Positions 1 to 9,262 of a stretch of DNA of 64,000 nt are shown here, one piece after another. The position numbers and the translations under genes are program-made. Position 1 is the first letter of the stretch. Every line of letters begins with the position of its first letter. Below the pieces are notes generated by a model that made no database searches, was not told the DNA's origin, and was given only the letters and a program-made list of their open reading frames with translations. The stretch spans positions 220,999-284,998 of the forward strand of contig JAHHGZ010000004.1 in NCBI GenBank assembly GCA_019359595.1. Direction: 5' to 3'. This DNA is from Cyanomargarita calcarea GSE-NOS-MK-12-04C. Lineage in GTDB: Bacteria; Cyanobacteriota; Cyanobacteriia; Cyanobacteriales; Nostocaceae.

Positions 1-60
1 GTCTACCTTATGGCAGGTGTATTACCCGCCAAAATGAGCGTATTTAAATCAACTGCCATA

Positions 61-552
61 TTAATCGTGTAGTAGATTTTTCTCCAAAAGCCGAGTAATC
101 ATAGCAGTTCGGGAAGTTACACCCAGCTTGACAAAAATACGACGTAGATGAGTCGCGACAGTCCAAGGACTAATATGAAGGTGAATGGCGATTGATTTGT
201 TAGGAAGACCCCGTGCGACTAATTTCGCGATCGCGACCTCACGAGGGCTAAGATTAATCCTTTCTTCAGCTTTCATCAAAGAAGTCTGGTTAGGTTGTTC
301 GGCAGAAAGTAAAATCTCGTCACAAACTAATTTAGTTGGTTGACCGCAGCGCACCACATAGTAATGTACACCATCCACATCAGATTCAAAAATTACTTCG
401 TTGACCATTTGCTCAGTAAGTTGAAGCACCTTGGGGGGTGTACAACTATCAAGTTCTCTAACCAGAACCTTCAGCAAGGCTTCTTTCTCAACCCGCAAAG
501 TCGGTTGATTATCGGATACAGCAACCAGATCAATGCTGTTCGAGGTATTCAT
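61..552 (-). CDS. LuxR-type HTH transcriptional regulator
   Basis: A 163-residue DNA-binding protein. The last 65 residues form a GerE/LuxR helix-turn-helix: it opens with LSPREVAIAKLVARG, continues with NKSIAIHLHISPWTV (recognition helix region) and ends with a THLRRIFVKLGV helix. The N-terminal 95 residues match no receiver or autoinducer-binding domain that I recognise, so the input signal is unknown. The spacing of the HTH motif is typical of the family. The gene stands alone, with a long AT-rich spacer upstream. The end of the window lies 60 bp beyond its stop, so any downstream operon partner cannot be seen. Class confidence is high; targets are unknown. Confidence 0.85.
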   Translation of the reverse strand: MNTSNSIDLVAVSDNQPTLRVEKEALLKVLVRELDSCTPPKVLQLTEQMVNEVIFESDVDGVHYYVVRCGQPTKLVCDEILLSAEQPNQTSLMKAEERINLSPREVAIAKLVARGLPNKSIAIHLHISPWTVATHLRRIFVKLGVTSRTAMITRLLEKNLLHD

Positions 553-1599
553 GGCTCGTATTCATCCTACAAGTTTTACTAGATAGATAAATTCCAATAC
601 TAAGGTTACAGTTCCGTAATATTTACATTAATATTTTTGAACTGATAAACCGATTACAGATATTTAAAACCGTAGATGCTAATACCCTGGCATATATTCT
701 TATTTTGGCACCAGAAATATATTTGTTTAACTTTTTTATACTATTTATGTAAACTGTAACGATAAAAATACGGATAATTTATATTAATAGATTACTTTAA
801 TTACTTGATATTTGCTTGATAACTGCTTATTAAAGGCTTGTTTGGAAAAATAGAAGTATTAAATACTACAAATTATCACTACTGTATTTAAATTTATTAA
901 CATTACTTTTAATAAAAAATAGGGAATTGAAAATAATCGATTTTTCGCCATTTCCCCGAGAATGTCGCTCAAATGAGCTACCACAGATGAGCTTCGCAAG
1001 AAAAAGCGACTTTTAATCGCGCTTTACAATAGCTATACATAACTAGTACTCTGTCACACCAGTTTTGATGGGGGCTTCATGGTCGGGTACCCCGCACAAT
1101 TAACCACATAGACCACTAGTCCTAACGTTGTAAGGAGCGAGGAGTTTTTCTGCATAGCGCCTTAAACCAAAAATGGTACCGGGATTTACACTGAAATCAA
1201 ATCTTTAATAACTGTATTTTTCAGTATTTTTACGTATTCACATCCAGTCTGACAAATTCGCATAATGTCAGGCAAGTAAATCCCGCAACTAGAAACAATT
1301 TTGAAGCCAGTCCAGTACTTTGGTTTGTGAAATAAGGTCGCAGTGTCGGTTTCCATGCGATCCAACTATTAAAGAGGGATTTTGGATTGTCTACTCTCAT
1401 AGGCTGTCTGTTTCGAGACTCTCAAACAATACTATTTATTGCTTTCTTGAGATGACATATAAAAAAACAAGATCCAATTACAGCCAGATATTAGGTGATT
1501 TCGACGGACAATTTTTATCCCTCCACGACTGAAATAACTGGGTATATTTTTTACTCTTGCAACTAATTTAAACCAAGCAAGAATTACAAAGGACAAAAT
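553..1599. other. gene-poor spacer between divergent luxR-type and S8 protease genes
   Basis: About 1 kb with no convincing gene. 590-930 is very AT-rich and presumably holds the promoter of the leftward regulator. Around 1048-1075 is a motif (AGTACTCTGTCACACC, then TTTGATGG) that recurs nearly unchanged at about 50198-50225, so it is probably the end of a small dispersed repeat. Open frames at 1320-1532 and on the opposite strand lack family signatures and look accidental. Confidence 0.5.
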
Positions 1600-3840
1600 A
1601 TGCATAGCAATGGGCTTACATCTACGGGCATGAATAACGGGGACGGTATGCCATCCTTGGGTATGGATTCGCCATCTCTTCAACGTCAGATGCCCAGCGG
1701 TGACATGAACGCTGCGATTCTTTGCAAGACCCAAAATGTACTTGTAGAGATGCGCATACCTAAGAATCAAGGGCTGCTGGGTGCATCACAGATATTAGCT
1801 GGAATGAATATTGCCAGCTTTCAGTTGGATCGAAGCTATGAGCCAGTATCAGTGACTCCCGATAGCGAGCAAGCAGCAAGTCTTCTCGCTTCTAATGAAG
1901 AAACTGTAATCGTCCGTGGGGTGGTTGCGGAAAGCAAAATCCAGGAATTGGAAGCACAACCCAATGTAATCAAGGTGTATAAAGATACGCGCATAGCTCC
2001 CTTCAATCCGGTGTTGTTGGAAAAAACGGAAATGGATTTAATAGCCCCAACCGATAGTTCTGCTGGCTGTCCGATTGCGACTTGCGACTGTTCCGCAATA
2101 ATACCAAAAGGTACGATCGCTGATGTAGCCACATACTTTGGTGTTGATAAAATCTGGGCTGCTGGTTATAAAGGACAAGGTATCGTCGTTGGTGTCGTTG
2201 ATGGTGGTATTACTGCCGAAGGTCGTCCCTTTGTTGTCGGTGAAACAATCCGCAGAATTCCTAACGTTATCGGTGGTCCAGCATACGACTGGGGGACTGT
2301 TGCACGGGCTTGGGGCGAACATGGTAATATGTGTGCCACTGATGTATTGGGTATGGCTCCTGAAGCCAAACTCTATGACTGTCGGATCTCTGGTGGTGAC
2401 TCGATATCCAATGCCTTAAGAGTATTTGATTGGGCAATCAAGCAATACCAAACCGATGGTACACCCCATATCCTCACCAACAGTTGGGGAATTTACCAGA
2501 AAAGCTGGGATGAATTTTATGCCACAAATATTGACCATCCCTTCACTCGCAAGGTAGTAGAAGTAATTAACCTCGGTATTCTGGTATTATTTGCTGCTGG
2601 AAATTGTGGTGGTACTTGTCCTTCTGACAGATGTGGTGGCGATACAGGACCTGGTAAGAGTATTTGGGGTGCCAACGGACATCCGATGGTGATGACTGTT
2701 GGTGCAGTAAACAAAGATGAGCAGTTTGTTGGTTATAGCAGCCAAGGACCCGCAGCTTTAGACCCCAACAAACCGGATTTTTGTTCTATTACCCATTTCA
2801 AAGGTTATTTTGGCTGCGACAATGGCACCTCAGCCGCCACACCCATTGCTGCTGGTGTGGTTGCATTGCTGAAACAAGCCAAACCCTCTGTCACTCAAGA
2901 CGAGGTGAAAAACGCCCTGAAATCTACAGCCAAGAATATCGGTGAGCCGGGATTCGACCAACATTCTGGGGCTGGGATTATTCAAGCAAAGCTTGCCTTT
3001 GATATGTTGGTACCCCCCACTCAGCTACCACATTGGTCGGACTGGGAGAATTTGGGTGGTAACAATTTCTCGGCACCGGCGGCCGCTAGTTGGGGAGAAA
3101 ATCGTTTAGATATCTTTACCCTTGGTGGTGACAGCAATCTTTATCGCAAGTTCGCAGATAACAAAACTTGGAGTGATTGGGAGAATTTGGGTGGGTTTAG
3201 CCTTACGGCACCAGCAGCTGTGGCTTCCCAAACGAACCGCCTGGATGTATTTATCGTTGGTCAACAACGCAACCTGCTTCGCAAATTCTGGGATGGTACA
3301 ACTTGGAGCGAGTGGGAAAACTTGGGTGGATTTTGCAAGCAGGGTGTAGCGGTTTGCACATCGGCAGCTAATCGTTTGGATGTTTTTGCGATCGCTGCGG
3401 ATAATGCCTTATACCAAAAATCATGGAATGGTACCGCTTGGGGTGATTGGACAAATTTAGGTGGCTTCTGTTTGTCTGCACCAGCGGCTGTCTGTTCTAG
3501 CGAAAACCGTGTGGACGTGTTTGTTAGAGGAACCGACCATGCTATTTACCGCAAATCTTGGGATGGTACAACATGGAGTAGCAGTTGGGAAAGTTTGGGT
3601 GGTTTATGGCTCTATTCCCCTGCAGCTACTTCTTGGAGTGCTAACCGTTTGGATGTGTTTGCTGTGGGAACTGATAACAGTATGTATCGTAAGTACTGGG
3701 ATGGCTCTACTTGGAGCAGTTGGGAGAACTTGGGTGGCTCCACTATTTCCAGTCCTAGCGCTGTTTCCCGAGGAACCAACCGCATTGACACTTTTGTAGT
3801 TGGTGGTGACAACGCTATTTACCGCAAGTCATACGGTTAA
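1600..3840 (+). CDS. Subtilisin-like (S8) serine protease with C-terminal six-repeat lectin-like propeller
   Basis: A 746-residue two-module protein. Residues about 85-135 resemble an I9-type propeptide (TVIVRGVVAESKIQELE). Residues about 180-470 are the S8 catalytic domain with Asp201 in VVGVVDGG, His241 in WGEHGN, oxyanion Asn335 in AAGN and Ser411 in NGTSAATP. From about residue 477 there are six repeats of about 45 residues, each with a W(S/G)xWxNLGG start, an NRLDVF strand and a YRKxWDG turn. These resemble the PLL/AAL-type sugar-binding beta-propeller. The N-terminus is Met/Gly-rich and has no obvious signal peptide, so export by the general secretory route is not evident. An AAAGGA ribosome site precedes the ATG, and a strong hairpin terminator follows at 3894. 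Substrate and sugar ligand are unknown. Confidence 0.9.
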   Translation: MHSNGLTSTGMNNGDGMPSLGMDSPSLQRQMPSGDMNAAILCKTQNVLVEMRIPKNQGLLGASQILAGMNIASFQLDRSYEPVSVTPDSEQAASLLASNEETVIVRGVVAESKIQELEAQPNVIKVYKDTRIAPFNPVLLEKTEMDLIAPTDSSAGCPIATCDCSAIIPKGTIADVATYFGVDKIWAAGYKGQGIVVGVVDGGITAEGRPFVVGETIRRIPNVIGGPAYDWGTVARAWGEHGNMCATDVLGMAPEAKLYDCRISGGDSISNALRVFDWAIKQYQTDGTPHILTNSWGIYQKSWDEFYATNIDHPFTRKVVEVINLGILVLFAAGNCGGTCPSDRCGGDTGPGKSIWGANGHPMVMTVGAVNKDEQFVGYSSQGPAALDPNKPDFCSITHFKGYFGCDNGTSAATPIAAGVVALLKQAKPSVTQDEVKNALKSTAKNIGEPGFDQHSGAGIIQAKLAFDMLVPPTQLPHWSDWENLGGNNFSAPAAASWGENRLDIFTLGGDSNLYRKFADNKTWSDWENLGGFSLTAPAAVASQTNRLDVFIVGQQRNLLRKFWDGTTWSEWENLGGFCKQGVAVCTSAANRLDVFAIAADNALYQKSWNGTAWGDWTNLGGFCLSAPAAVCSSENRVDVFVRGTDHAIYRKSWDGTTWSSSWESLGGLWLYSPAATSWSANRLDVFAVGTDNSMYRKYWDGSTWSSWENLGGSTISSPSAVSRGTNRIDTFVVGGDNAIYRKSYG

Positions 3841-3893
3841 TCAGGTCCCAGATGCATCGGCTAGTGTTCGGCATATAGACAAAGACTTTAATT

Positions 3894-3922
3894 AGACGTA
3901 AGAAATCTTACGTCTTTTTTTT
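3894..3922 (+). terminator. rho-independent terminator of the S8 protease gene
   Basis: AGACGTAAG and CTTACGTCT form a perfect stem around a 4-nt AAAT loop, followed by eight T residues. It lies 53 bp after the protease stop codon. Confidence 0.85.
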
Positions 3923-4169
3923 ATTTCAACTGGCAACGGATGGAAACTAGGCAATTTGGCAAAAATCTTTTTCATCTGCGTCCATCTGTGTGCTACCCTG
4001 CGGTTAATTAATTATTTATTTTTCGCTAATGAAGCAAAAACTCTAGTGAGGTAACGGATAATTTTTTCTTATAATCACTATGCTAAACACATTTAATTTA
4101 CGTATTTATAAGTCTTGTGGCTAGAAATTCCGTATCTTGTGGGTAAGTCCTCTTACTTTGTTATTCATC

Positions 4170-4643
4170 ATGACAATTACGATCGCTCTCAATAGTGACT
4201 GCATTCACGCTTTGGATCTCACACCAGCCGCAACGGTGATTGATAAACTGTTGCAAGAGGGAGCGATAATATCCCACGAGCAGCAGTTACAATTTACTAT
4301 TGATTATGAATTAGACCCAACCGATCCACGGGAGCTTTCCGAAATTCCAGAGGTGCGACTATGGTTTATCCGCTTGGATGCTCGCTATCCTTGGATGCCG
4401 TTTTTACTAGATTGGCAAGTCGGCGAATTTGTCCGTTACGTCGCTATGCTCGTACCTCACCAGTTTAGTTCTAAAGAAGGCATTCAGTACAATCCTGAGG
4501 CCTTAGAAATCTTTTTGATGCAGAAGCTGTTTATCTTAAGTGATTGGTTCAAACAGCAAAGTATTCCTAGTAAATCGCGGCTCAAGTCTATGGCACAATT
4601 ACTGGGTTATGACTTAGATGATGCCTTCTTTGATATGTTGTGA
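4170..4643 (+). CDS. CRR6-like NDH-1 assembly/maturation protein (DUF1817 type)
   Basis: A 157-residue soluble protein. The stretch VRLWFIRLDARYPWMPFLLD followed by EFVRYVAMLVPHQF is the conserved core I associate with the CRR6 family. In plants that family acts in assembly of the chloroplast NDH complex and in cyanobacteria in NdhI maturation. I prefer the ATG at 4170 (MTITIALNSD) to the TTG at 4137, because the extra 11 residues are hydrophobic and lie outside the family pattern. No strong ribosome site is visible at either start. The gene stands alone, about 25 kb from ndhJKC in this window. The family assignment is from memory of motifs, not a search. Confidence 0.65.
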   Translation: MTITIALNSDCIHALDLTPAATVIDKLLQEGAIISHEQQLQFTIDYELDPTDPRELSEIPEVRLWFIRLDARYPWMPFLLDWQVGEFVRYVAMLVPHQFSSKEGIQYNPEALEIFLMQKLFILSDWFKQQSIPSKSRLKSMAQLLGYDLDDAFFDML

Positions 4644-4794
4644 CATCTCTGACCATAGAACGGCATACGGTTACAGTGGGGGCTTCTCATCCAATCCAGC
4701 TAGTGCTTAGGACTAGGGTAAGCGCTATTGACCGGATGCCCCTCGGCTCATTCTTGATATTAACTGAAATAAGGGTAAAAAAGCACTATTTTTT

Positions 4795-5997
4795 TTATTT
4801 AAAAATGGGAGATGGTTGTAATGGTTTGTAAACTATATCTAATTGTAAATTATTACATAAATTAGGTTTATTTATAAAGTCAATAATAGTTCTTGCAATT
4901 GCTTTTGATGCTAAATAAGGCACGCCATTACCAATAGTTTTAAACATATTAGTAAGTGACATTTCGTCAGGTAAAATAAAATCTTTTGGCATAGATTGGA
5001 TAGCTAATGCCTCAGCCGCCGAAATTCTACGAACTTGATAAGGATGTAAATGCACTTCATTATTTCCGTAGCAAGCTGTTGGAGAATAGCGCCAACGATG
5101 CAAGCGTTTAAATGATTTCTTAGAATCATCTCCTTCTTCAATAGAAGCAAATTTTTCCCTAGCAGCCCTTGGCTGAAAATAATGCCTAGAATTAGGATGA
5201 TTTAATACATCATTTTTTCTAAACCAATACTCAACTGTTAGTTCTTGAGGAATTTCTTTAGGACAAAGCAAGATAGAGTTTTCTGAAAATGGTTGGCACT
5301 TACTCCAAGGATAAGAAGAGACTATGCGTTGAGGATATAAAATATAATTTTGCCAAGGAAATTTTAATTCGACACCAAAATTTATATTACTCCGGCTTAC
5401 TCCTAAATTATCTAAAAAATTGTTCTTAAAACCAATTAATATTATTCGTTCTCTATCTTGCGGTACACCATATTCAATAGCATTAATTAAATGATCAGTT
5501 AAAATATAACCAGCTAGCTGTAATTTTAGCTTCAGCGAGTCATAAAATGAGCGATGTTTTTTGGTCTTCCATAACCCCTTCACATTTTCAAATAAAAAGA
5601 AATCTGGTTGCTGCTGACAAATTAGTTCAATATAAGCAGCGGAAAGCTGACCATTATCACCTAAATGTCCTAAATTTTTACCCCCAACTGAAAAATCAGG
5701 ACAAGGAGGGCCACCAATAAACCCGATAATATTTGTAGATTTGCGACAGCTGTTTATAATTTCTTGTAGGCGTTTTGCTTCAGATTCTTCAACAAGTTTA
5801 CTTACATCCCCACTTTTCCCTTCATGATATCCAAACTCAGGTAATGGCGAGTTTCTATTCATTCGTGAGTAACGATATGCTGCCATGAATGGAGAAAATA
5901 TTTCACTTACATAAACTATGTCGTAACCACTGTTTTCAAAACCTAAATCTAAAAAACCGCAACCAGAAAAAAAAGAAAAAATTTTCGGTCTAATCAT
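4795..5997 (-). CDS. DNA (cytosine-5-)-methyltransferase
   Basis: A 400-residue C5 cytosine methyltransferase that transfers methyl from SAM to cytosine in a specific DNA site. Motifs are in canonical order: I FSGCGFLDLGFE (about residues 10-21), IV GGPPCPDFS with catalytic Cys99, VI FENVKG (about 136-141), VIII QDRERIILIG (about 177-186), a variable target-recognition region, and X GNGVPYLASKAIA near the C-terminus. No restriction endonuclease motif is visible next to it, so it looks like an orphan or part of a degraded system. The gene is distinctly AT-rich compared with the housekeeping genes to its right, which suggests horizontal acquisition. The target site cannot be read from sequence. 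Confidence 0.92.
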   Translation of the reverse strand: MIRPKIFSFFSGCGFLDLGFENSGYDIVYVSEIFSPFMAAYRYSRMNRNSPLPEFGYHEGKSGDVSKLVEESEAKRLQEIINSCRKSTNIIGFIGGPPCPDFSVGGKNLGHLGDNGQLSAAYIELICQQQPDFFLFENVKGLWKTKKHRSFYDSLKLKLQLAGYILTDHLINAIEYGVPQDRERIILIGFKNNFLDNLGVSRSNINFGVELKFPWQNYILYPQRIVSSYPWSKCQPFSENSILLCPKEIPQELTVEYWFRKNDVLNHPNSRHYFQPRAAREKFASIEEGDDSKKSFKRLHRWRYSPTACYGNNEVHLHPYQVRRISAAEALAIQSMPKDFILPDEMSLTNMFKTIGNGVPYLASKAIARTIIDFINKPNLCNNLQLDIVYKPLQPSPIFK

Positions 5998-6447
5998 GAG
6001 TATTCTTTGGCTAGCACTGTAATCGAACTTAGTTCAACCAAATTAGCGTAGTAAATTTATGTAGAGACTACAATCAATAACTCGATAAAGTTTAGTTTTA
6101 AAGGTAATTTTAGCTAACTATTTCATGAAACTATTCTTTTTTTTATTTAAATTAATTTATAACCTTTAGTTTTATATAACGCAAAGAAAAACTCTGCGGC
6201 TCTACGTGAGACAATTACAGTATCTCAAGAACATCACTCGGTTGTGCTTCTGACTTTTCCCTTAAGTCTCTCTCGCAAGCTGCCAACCCTCACTCTTATC
6301 ATAAAATTTTAACCAGCCCTCCACAGTAGGATGTTGATTTTATGTGAATTTCCAAGGAAATTGCTCATGCAAATGATTCTGTTGGGAAAGCGGCTGGAAC
6401 AACCGCTTTCCCAACATAGCAAGAATATAATTAAAACTTATCTAAAA
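5998..6447. other. spacer upstream of the methyltransferase
   Basis: A 450-bp AT-rich spacer. It should contain the methyltransferase promoter (leftward). Apart from the strong hairpin at 6381-6415 I see no gene or repeat. Confidence 0.5.
6381..6415 (-). terminator. 13-bp perfect hairpin after the 253-residue gene
   Basis: GTTGGGAAAGCGG and CCGCTTTCCCAAC form a perfect 13-bp stem with a 9-nt loop, 33 bp beyond the stop of the leftward gene ending at 6448. No U-tract follows on either strand, so it may be an RNA-stabilising hairpin and not a classic terminator. Confidence 0.55.
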
Positions 6448-7209
6448 TTACTTCATCCGGCATATAACATTTAATGCACTATTAAAAGCATATTCAATCG
6501 CTTTTGATTTACTAGGCAATGCCACCTGCCAAATCCGATAATCATTGTATTCAACAATAAAATTAACAATATCATCTACTTTAATTTTGTTCAGTATTTG
6601 CAATTGTGCTTGCTCAAAATCTTCTACTGTGCCTCTTTTCTCTAAAATCTCTAGGGCTATTTGAATAAATTCGTCTAAAACGGCTCTGATGTATTCTTTG
6701 CCCTGCTTGTTGGCAAAAACAGTTGAGGACTTAAATGCTTTAAATTCTTCGACAAGCAAATTAGCAATTCTTCTGCCAATTTGATTTTGCCAATCAAAAG
6801 GAAGCTCTATTTCTAGATATTCCTTTTCCGAAAATTTATATTTTATATATTCGTGAATATCTACAGCTACTTTAAACAGTTTTCGACCGCCAAATAATTC
6901 TCTCAAACAAATATCACTTGTATCTATCGCTGTGTCAGGAAATACTTTTTCTTCTCCTTCCGGACATTCATAAACAATATAAGTCCAAATCCCAGGATTG
7001 ATGGCATCAGGTATTTCTGCCTGATAAAAGGTTATCGTTCCATCTTGTTCGCATTCGTAATAATCGCCATTAACGTCGTTAAAACTACCTTTACAAGTAT
7101 TATTTCTTTGAATTATTTTTCTAAAAATACCTGTAATATGGTGAGCTTGACTTTCTACTTGAAAGTAACGTTTAGCACTGGTAACAAAGCTATGTAATTG
7201 AATCGCCAT
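6448..7209 (-). CDS. hypothetical protein, 253 residues
   Basis: I do not recognise this protein. It is soluble, rich in aromatic and acidic residues, with no signal peptide or membrane segment. Residues 1-120 look beta-rich (FNDVNGDYYECEQDGTITFYQ, then IWTYIVYECPEGEE). Residues about 130-253 look helical (EYIRAVLDEFIQIALEILEK), suggesting two domains. It is AT-rich like the neighbouring methyltransferase and on the same strand, but a 450-bp spacer with a hairpin separates them, so co-transcription is not indicated. It has no PD-(D/E)XK or HNH motif that would make it an obvious restriction partner. The ATG at 7209 is the only strong start. Confidence 0.65.
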   Translation of the reverse strand: MAIQLHSFVTSAKRYFQVESQAHHITGIFRKIIQRNNTCKGSFNDVNGDYYECEQDGTITFYQAEIPDAINPGIWTYIVYECPEGEEKVFPDTAIDTSDICLRELFGGRKLFKVAVDIHEYIKYKFSEKEYLEIELPFDWQNQIGRRIANLLVEEFKAFKSSTVFANKQGKEYIRAVLDEFIQIALEILEKRGTVEDFEQAQLQILNKIKVDDIVNFIVEYNDYRIWQVALPSKSKAIEYAFNSALNVICRMK

Positions 7210-8176
7210 TTGTTTTTCCTTATGACTTCACAACATTCTTGGTGGATGCATCTGCCTAGGTAATAAGTAAGGGAATGAAGAAAGAACATGGCGCGTTAGA
7301 TCCACCCAAACGCTAATCACACCAATCAGATTGATAACAAAAGCCTCTTAGCCGAGAATCTCCATCTTGCTGTTAGCTTCCTAATCTTTGTTCTAGCTTA
7401 AACCTCTAATTGTGGTTGCTTATTTTTGTAAAAAGACCCCAAATTTCCCTAGTAAATTGTTTGAGTCCTGAAGTTTTTGCGGATTTTAGTCTGTAAATTA
7501 TACGCTTGGCATTGATTTTTGGCGTGAGGGGTGTCAACCTCTAGAGCGAGAATTGTCCTCAACCAGTCCTAGTCGCAATCAGTATCTTAAAATGCACATC
7601 AACTTTAGAGTCATATATATAATTCCCAAAAAAATATTGGAACTAACACTTGCAGCAGAAAAAATAATCTATCACCAAACCTTTGGAGAGTAAAGGTTTA
7701 TTTACCCCTCACGCACAAAATAGCCGAACTCCACACACACGGCAGAATTCGGCTTTTGTAGGATTTGATTTTTGTTTATCGGTCTTGGCTTGATGAAGTG
7801 GGAAAACCAGGACATAAAAAAAATATCTCCCAAAGAAAAACAAATTGAAATATAAAAATGAATTTCAAATTATTTTGAGGCTTTGCTTGAGAGTTATCTT
7901 CCCCCTTTCGAGAGAATAATTGTATTTTTTCTTCTATCTCGGGGGGTTTTTGCTAAAAGTCGAGGCTGGGGGATCGATTAGAGTTCAAAGTCTTGCAGTA
8001 GTTTCCTTTCTGTAGAACCTGTGTCGAAATGCTTAGAGTATTCCAACTTAAAGGACGGAGCGAATATTTCGTAGAACAGGCAAAGACGTAGGTTCACGGG
8101 ATAATTTATGTGGAATACTTTTGTATAAAATAAACAAACAAGCCCGAGATTGAAAGATGCCCAGAAAAAATTTGGT
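7210..8176. other. long intergenic region, about 970 bp
   Basis: No open frame of note on either strand. It contains a terminator-like hairpin at 7722-7757. It also has a weak inverted repeat, AGTATTCCA at 8037-8045 with TGGAATACT at 8111-8119, separated by 65 bp. The size and the hairpin would allow a small RNA transcribed rightward, but no promoter stands out. Confidence 0.4.
7722..7757 (+). terminator. possible terminator hairpin in the long spacer
   Basis: AGCCGAA (7722-7728) pairs with TTCGGCT (7748-7754) and is followed by TTT. The 19-nt loop and short T-run make it weak. No protein gene precedes it on the plus strand, so if real it would end a non-coding transcript. Confidence 0.3.
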
Positions 8177-9166
8177 TTAGCCAGCCCAAATATGAGCTAA
8201 AACGGTTTTGGCTGAAATATCCGCGATTTTACCTGTAGGGGATTTAATTGTCAGCAAGCGATCTGACGTACGATACTGAAGGTTGCCAAGGGCATTGCTA
8301 TCCGGTACTAAGAATGTCGGTTCAGTAGAACCAAATAAAGCGATAGTATAAGTTTGTACTGCCACCGCTAAGTGCATCGCCGCACTATCAGTACACAGCA
8401 ACAAATTCGCACCGGCGATCGTTGCCGCCAATTTGCCGATATCCGTAGGGGAAGTGACCTTGATGTTGAGGGCATTAGAAACACTGCGGATGAAATCTTC
8501 ATTATCCTTGTCTTTGACCACTACCACAGGCATTTCTGGCTGCTTGCGTTGGATTTCTTGAATAATTTCCAGCCAATTTGCCAGAGGGTAGATTGTATCT
8601 AGACCTTTAACTTTACCTGATTGGGCAAAACCGCCATCAATCAAAATATATCCAGTTTCCTGCACTCCCAGACGTTTTTGTTCTTTATCTGCCCAGTCGA
8701 TATCCGGTTTCGGTACATTGATTGCTAACTCTGGACAAGGGGAATTAACCCCCAAGCCAGCAAGTAAGTCGTGATACATATTAGCCGCATACTGCTGGGT
8801 TTTAGCTGGTACTGAATTAGTCAGAAAAGCTATCCCTTTATCTTTGTAGCCAATGCGTATAGGAATTCCCGTTAGCCAGAGTAAAAAACCTACTGAGGAA
8901 TTTTGCTGCTTAGTAATGACGACATCATACTCGCGATCGCGAATTGTGCCGACCAAGTTACCCCAATCTGCCAGACTGTTACGGTCGTTGAAATCAAACG
9001 TCAAGACTTCGTGGACTGACTTGCTAACCCGATAAGCACCTTTGGAAGTGGGTTCGACAACGACATCGATTTGAGCGTTGGGGTAATAGCGCTTCAGGTC
9101 ATCTAAAGTCGGGAAAAAAAGAATTTGGTCGTCAATTCCACCAGGAACAAAGGCTACTATTCGCAT
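8177..9166 (-). CDS. GT9-family glycosyltransferase (heptosyltransferase-like)
   Basis: A 329-residue protein of the ADP-heptose:LPS heptosyltransferase-like GT9 family, which adds sugars to lipopolysaccharide or other envelope glycans. The N-terminal MRIVAFVPGGIDDQILFFPTL gives the first Rossmann strand and loop. The C-terminal domain holds the nucleotide-sugar region with LLCTDSAAMHLAVA (about residues 256-269) and ALFGSTEP (about 277-284), a family signature. It is divergent from ispD, 96 bp away, so the two probably share a promoter region. The acceptor is unknown; cyanobacterial LPS often lacks heptose, so 'heptosyltransferase' should be read as a fold, not an activity. Confidence 0.85.
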   Translation of the reverse strand: MRIVAFVPGGIDDQILFFPTLDDLKRYYPNAQIDVVVEPTSKGAYRVSKSVHEVLTFDFNDRNSLADWGNLVGTIRDREYDVVITKQQNSSVGFLLWLTGIPIRIGYKDKGIAFLTNSVPAKTQQYAANMYHDLLAGLGVNSPCPELAINVPKPDIDWADKEQKRLGVQETGYILIDGGFAQSGKVKGLDTIYPLANWLEIIQEIQRKQPEMPVVVVKDKDNEDFIRSVSNALNIKVTSPTDIGKLAATIAGANLLLCTDSAAMHLAVAVQTYTIALFGSTEPTFLVPDSNALGNLQYRTSDRLLTIKSPTGKIADISAKTVLAHIWAG

Positions 9167-9262
9167 AATCTTAATTTACGGGTATGAATTAAATAACAGT
9201 TCCTAGCCCTCCCTATTTTAGGGGAAGATGGAGAATTGGAATTAATCTAAGGAACTTCCGTC

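Noticed and set aside
8037..8119. Inverted repeat AGTATTCCA/TGGAATACT as a possible operator or element end
   Set aside because: Only 9 bp, 65 bp apart, with no second copy; could easily be chance.
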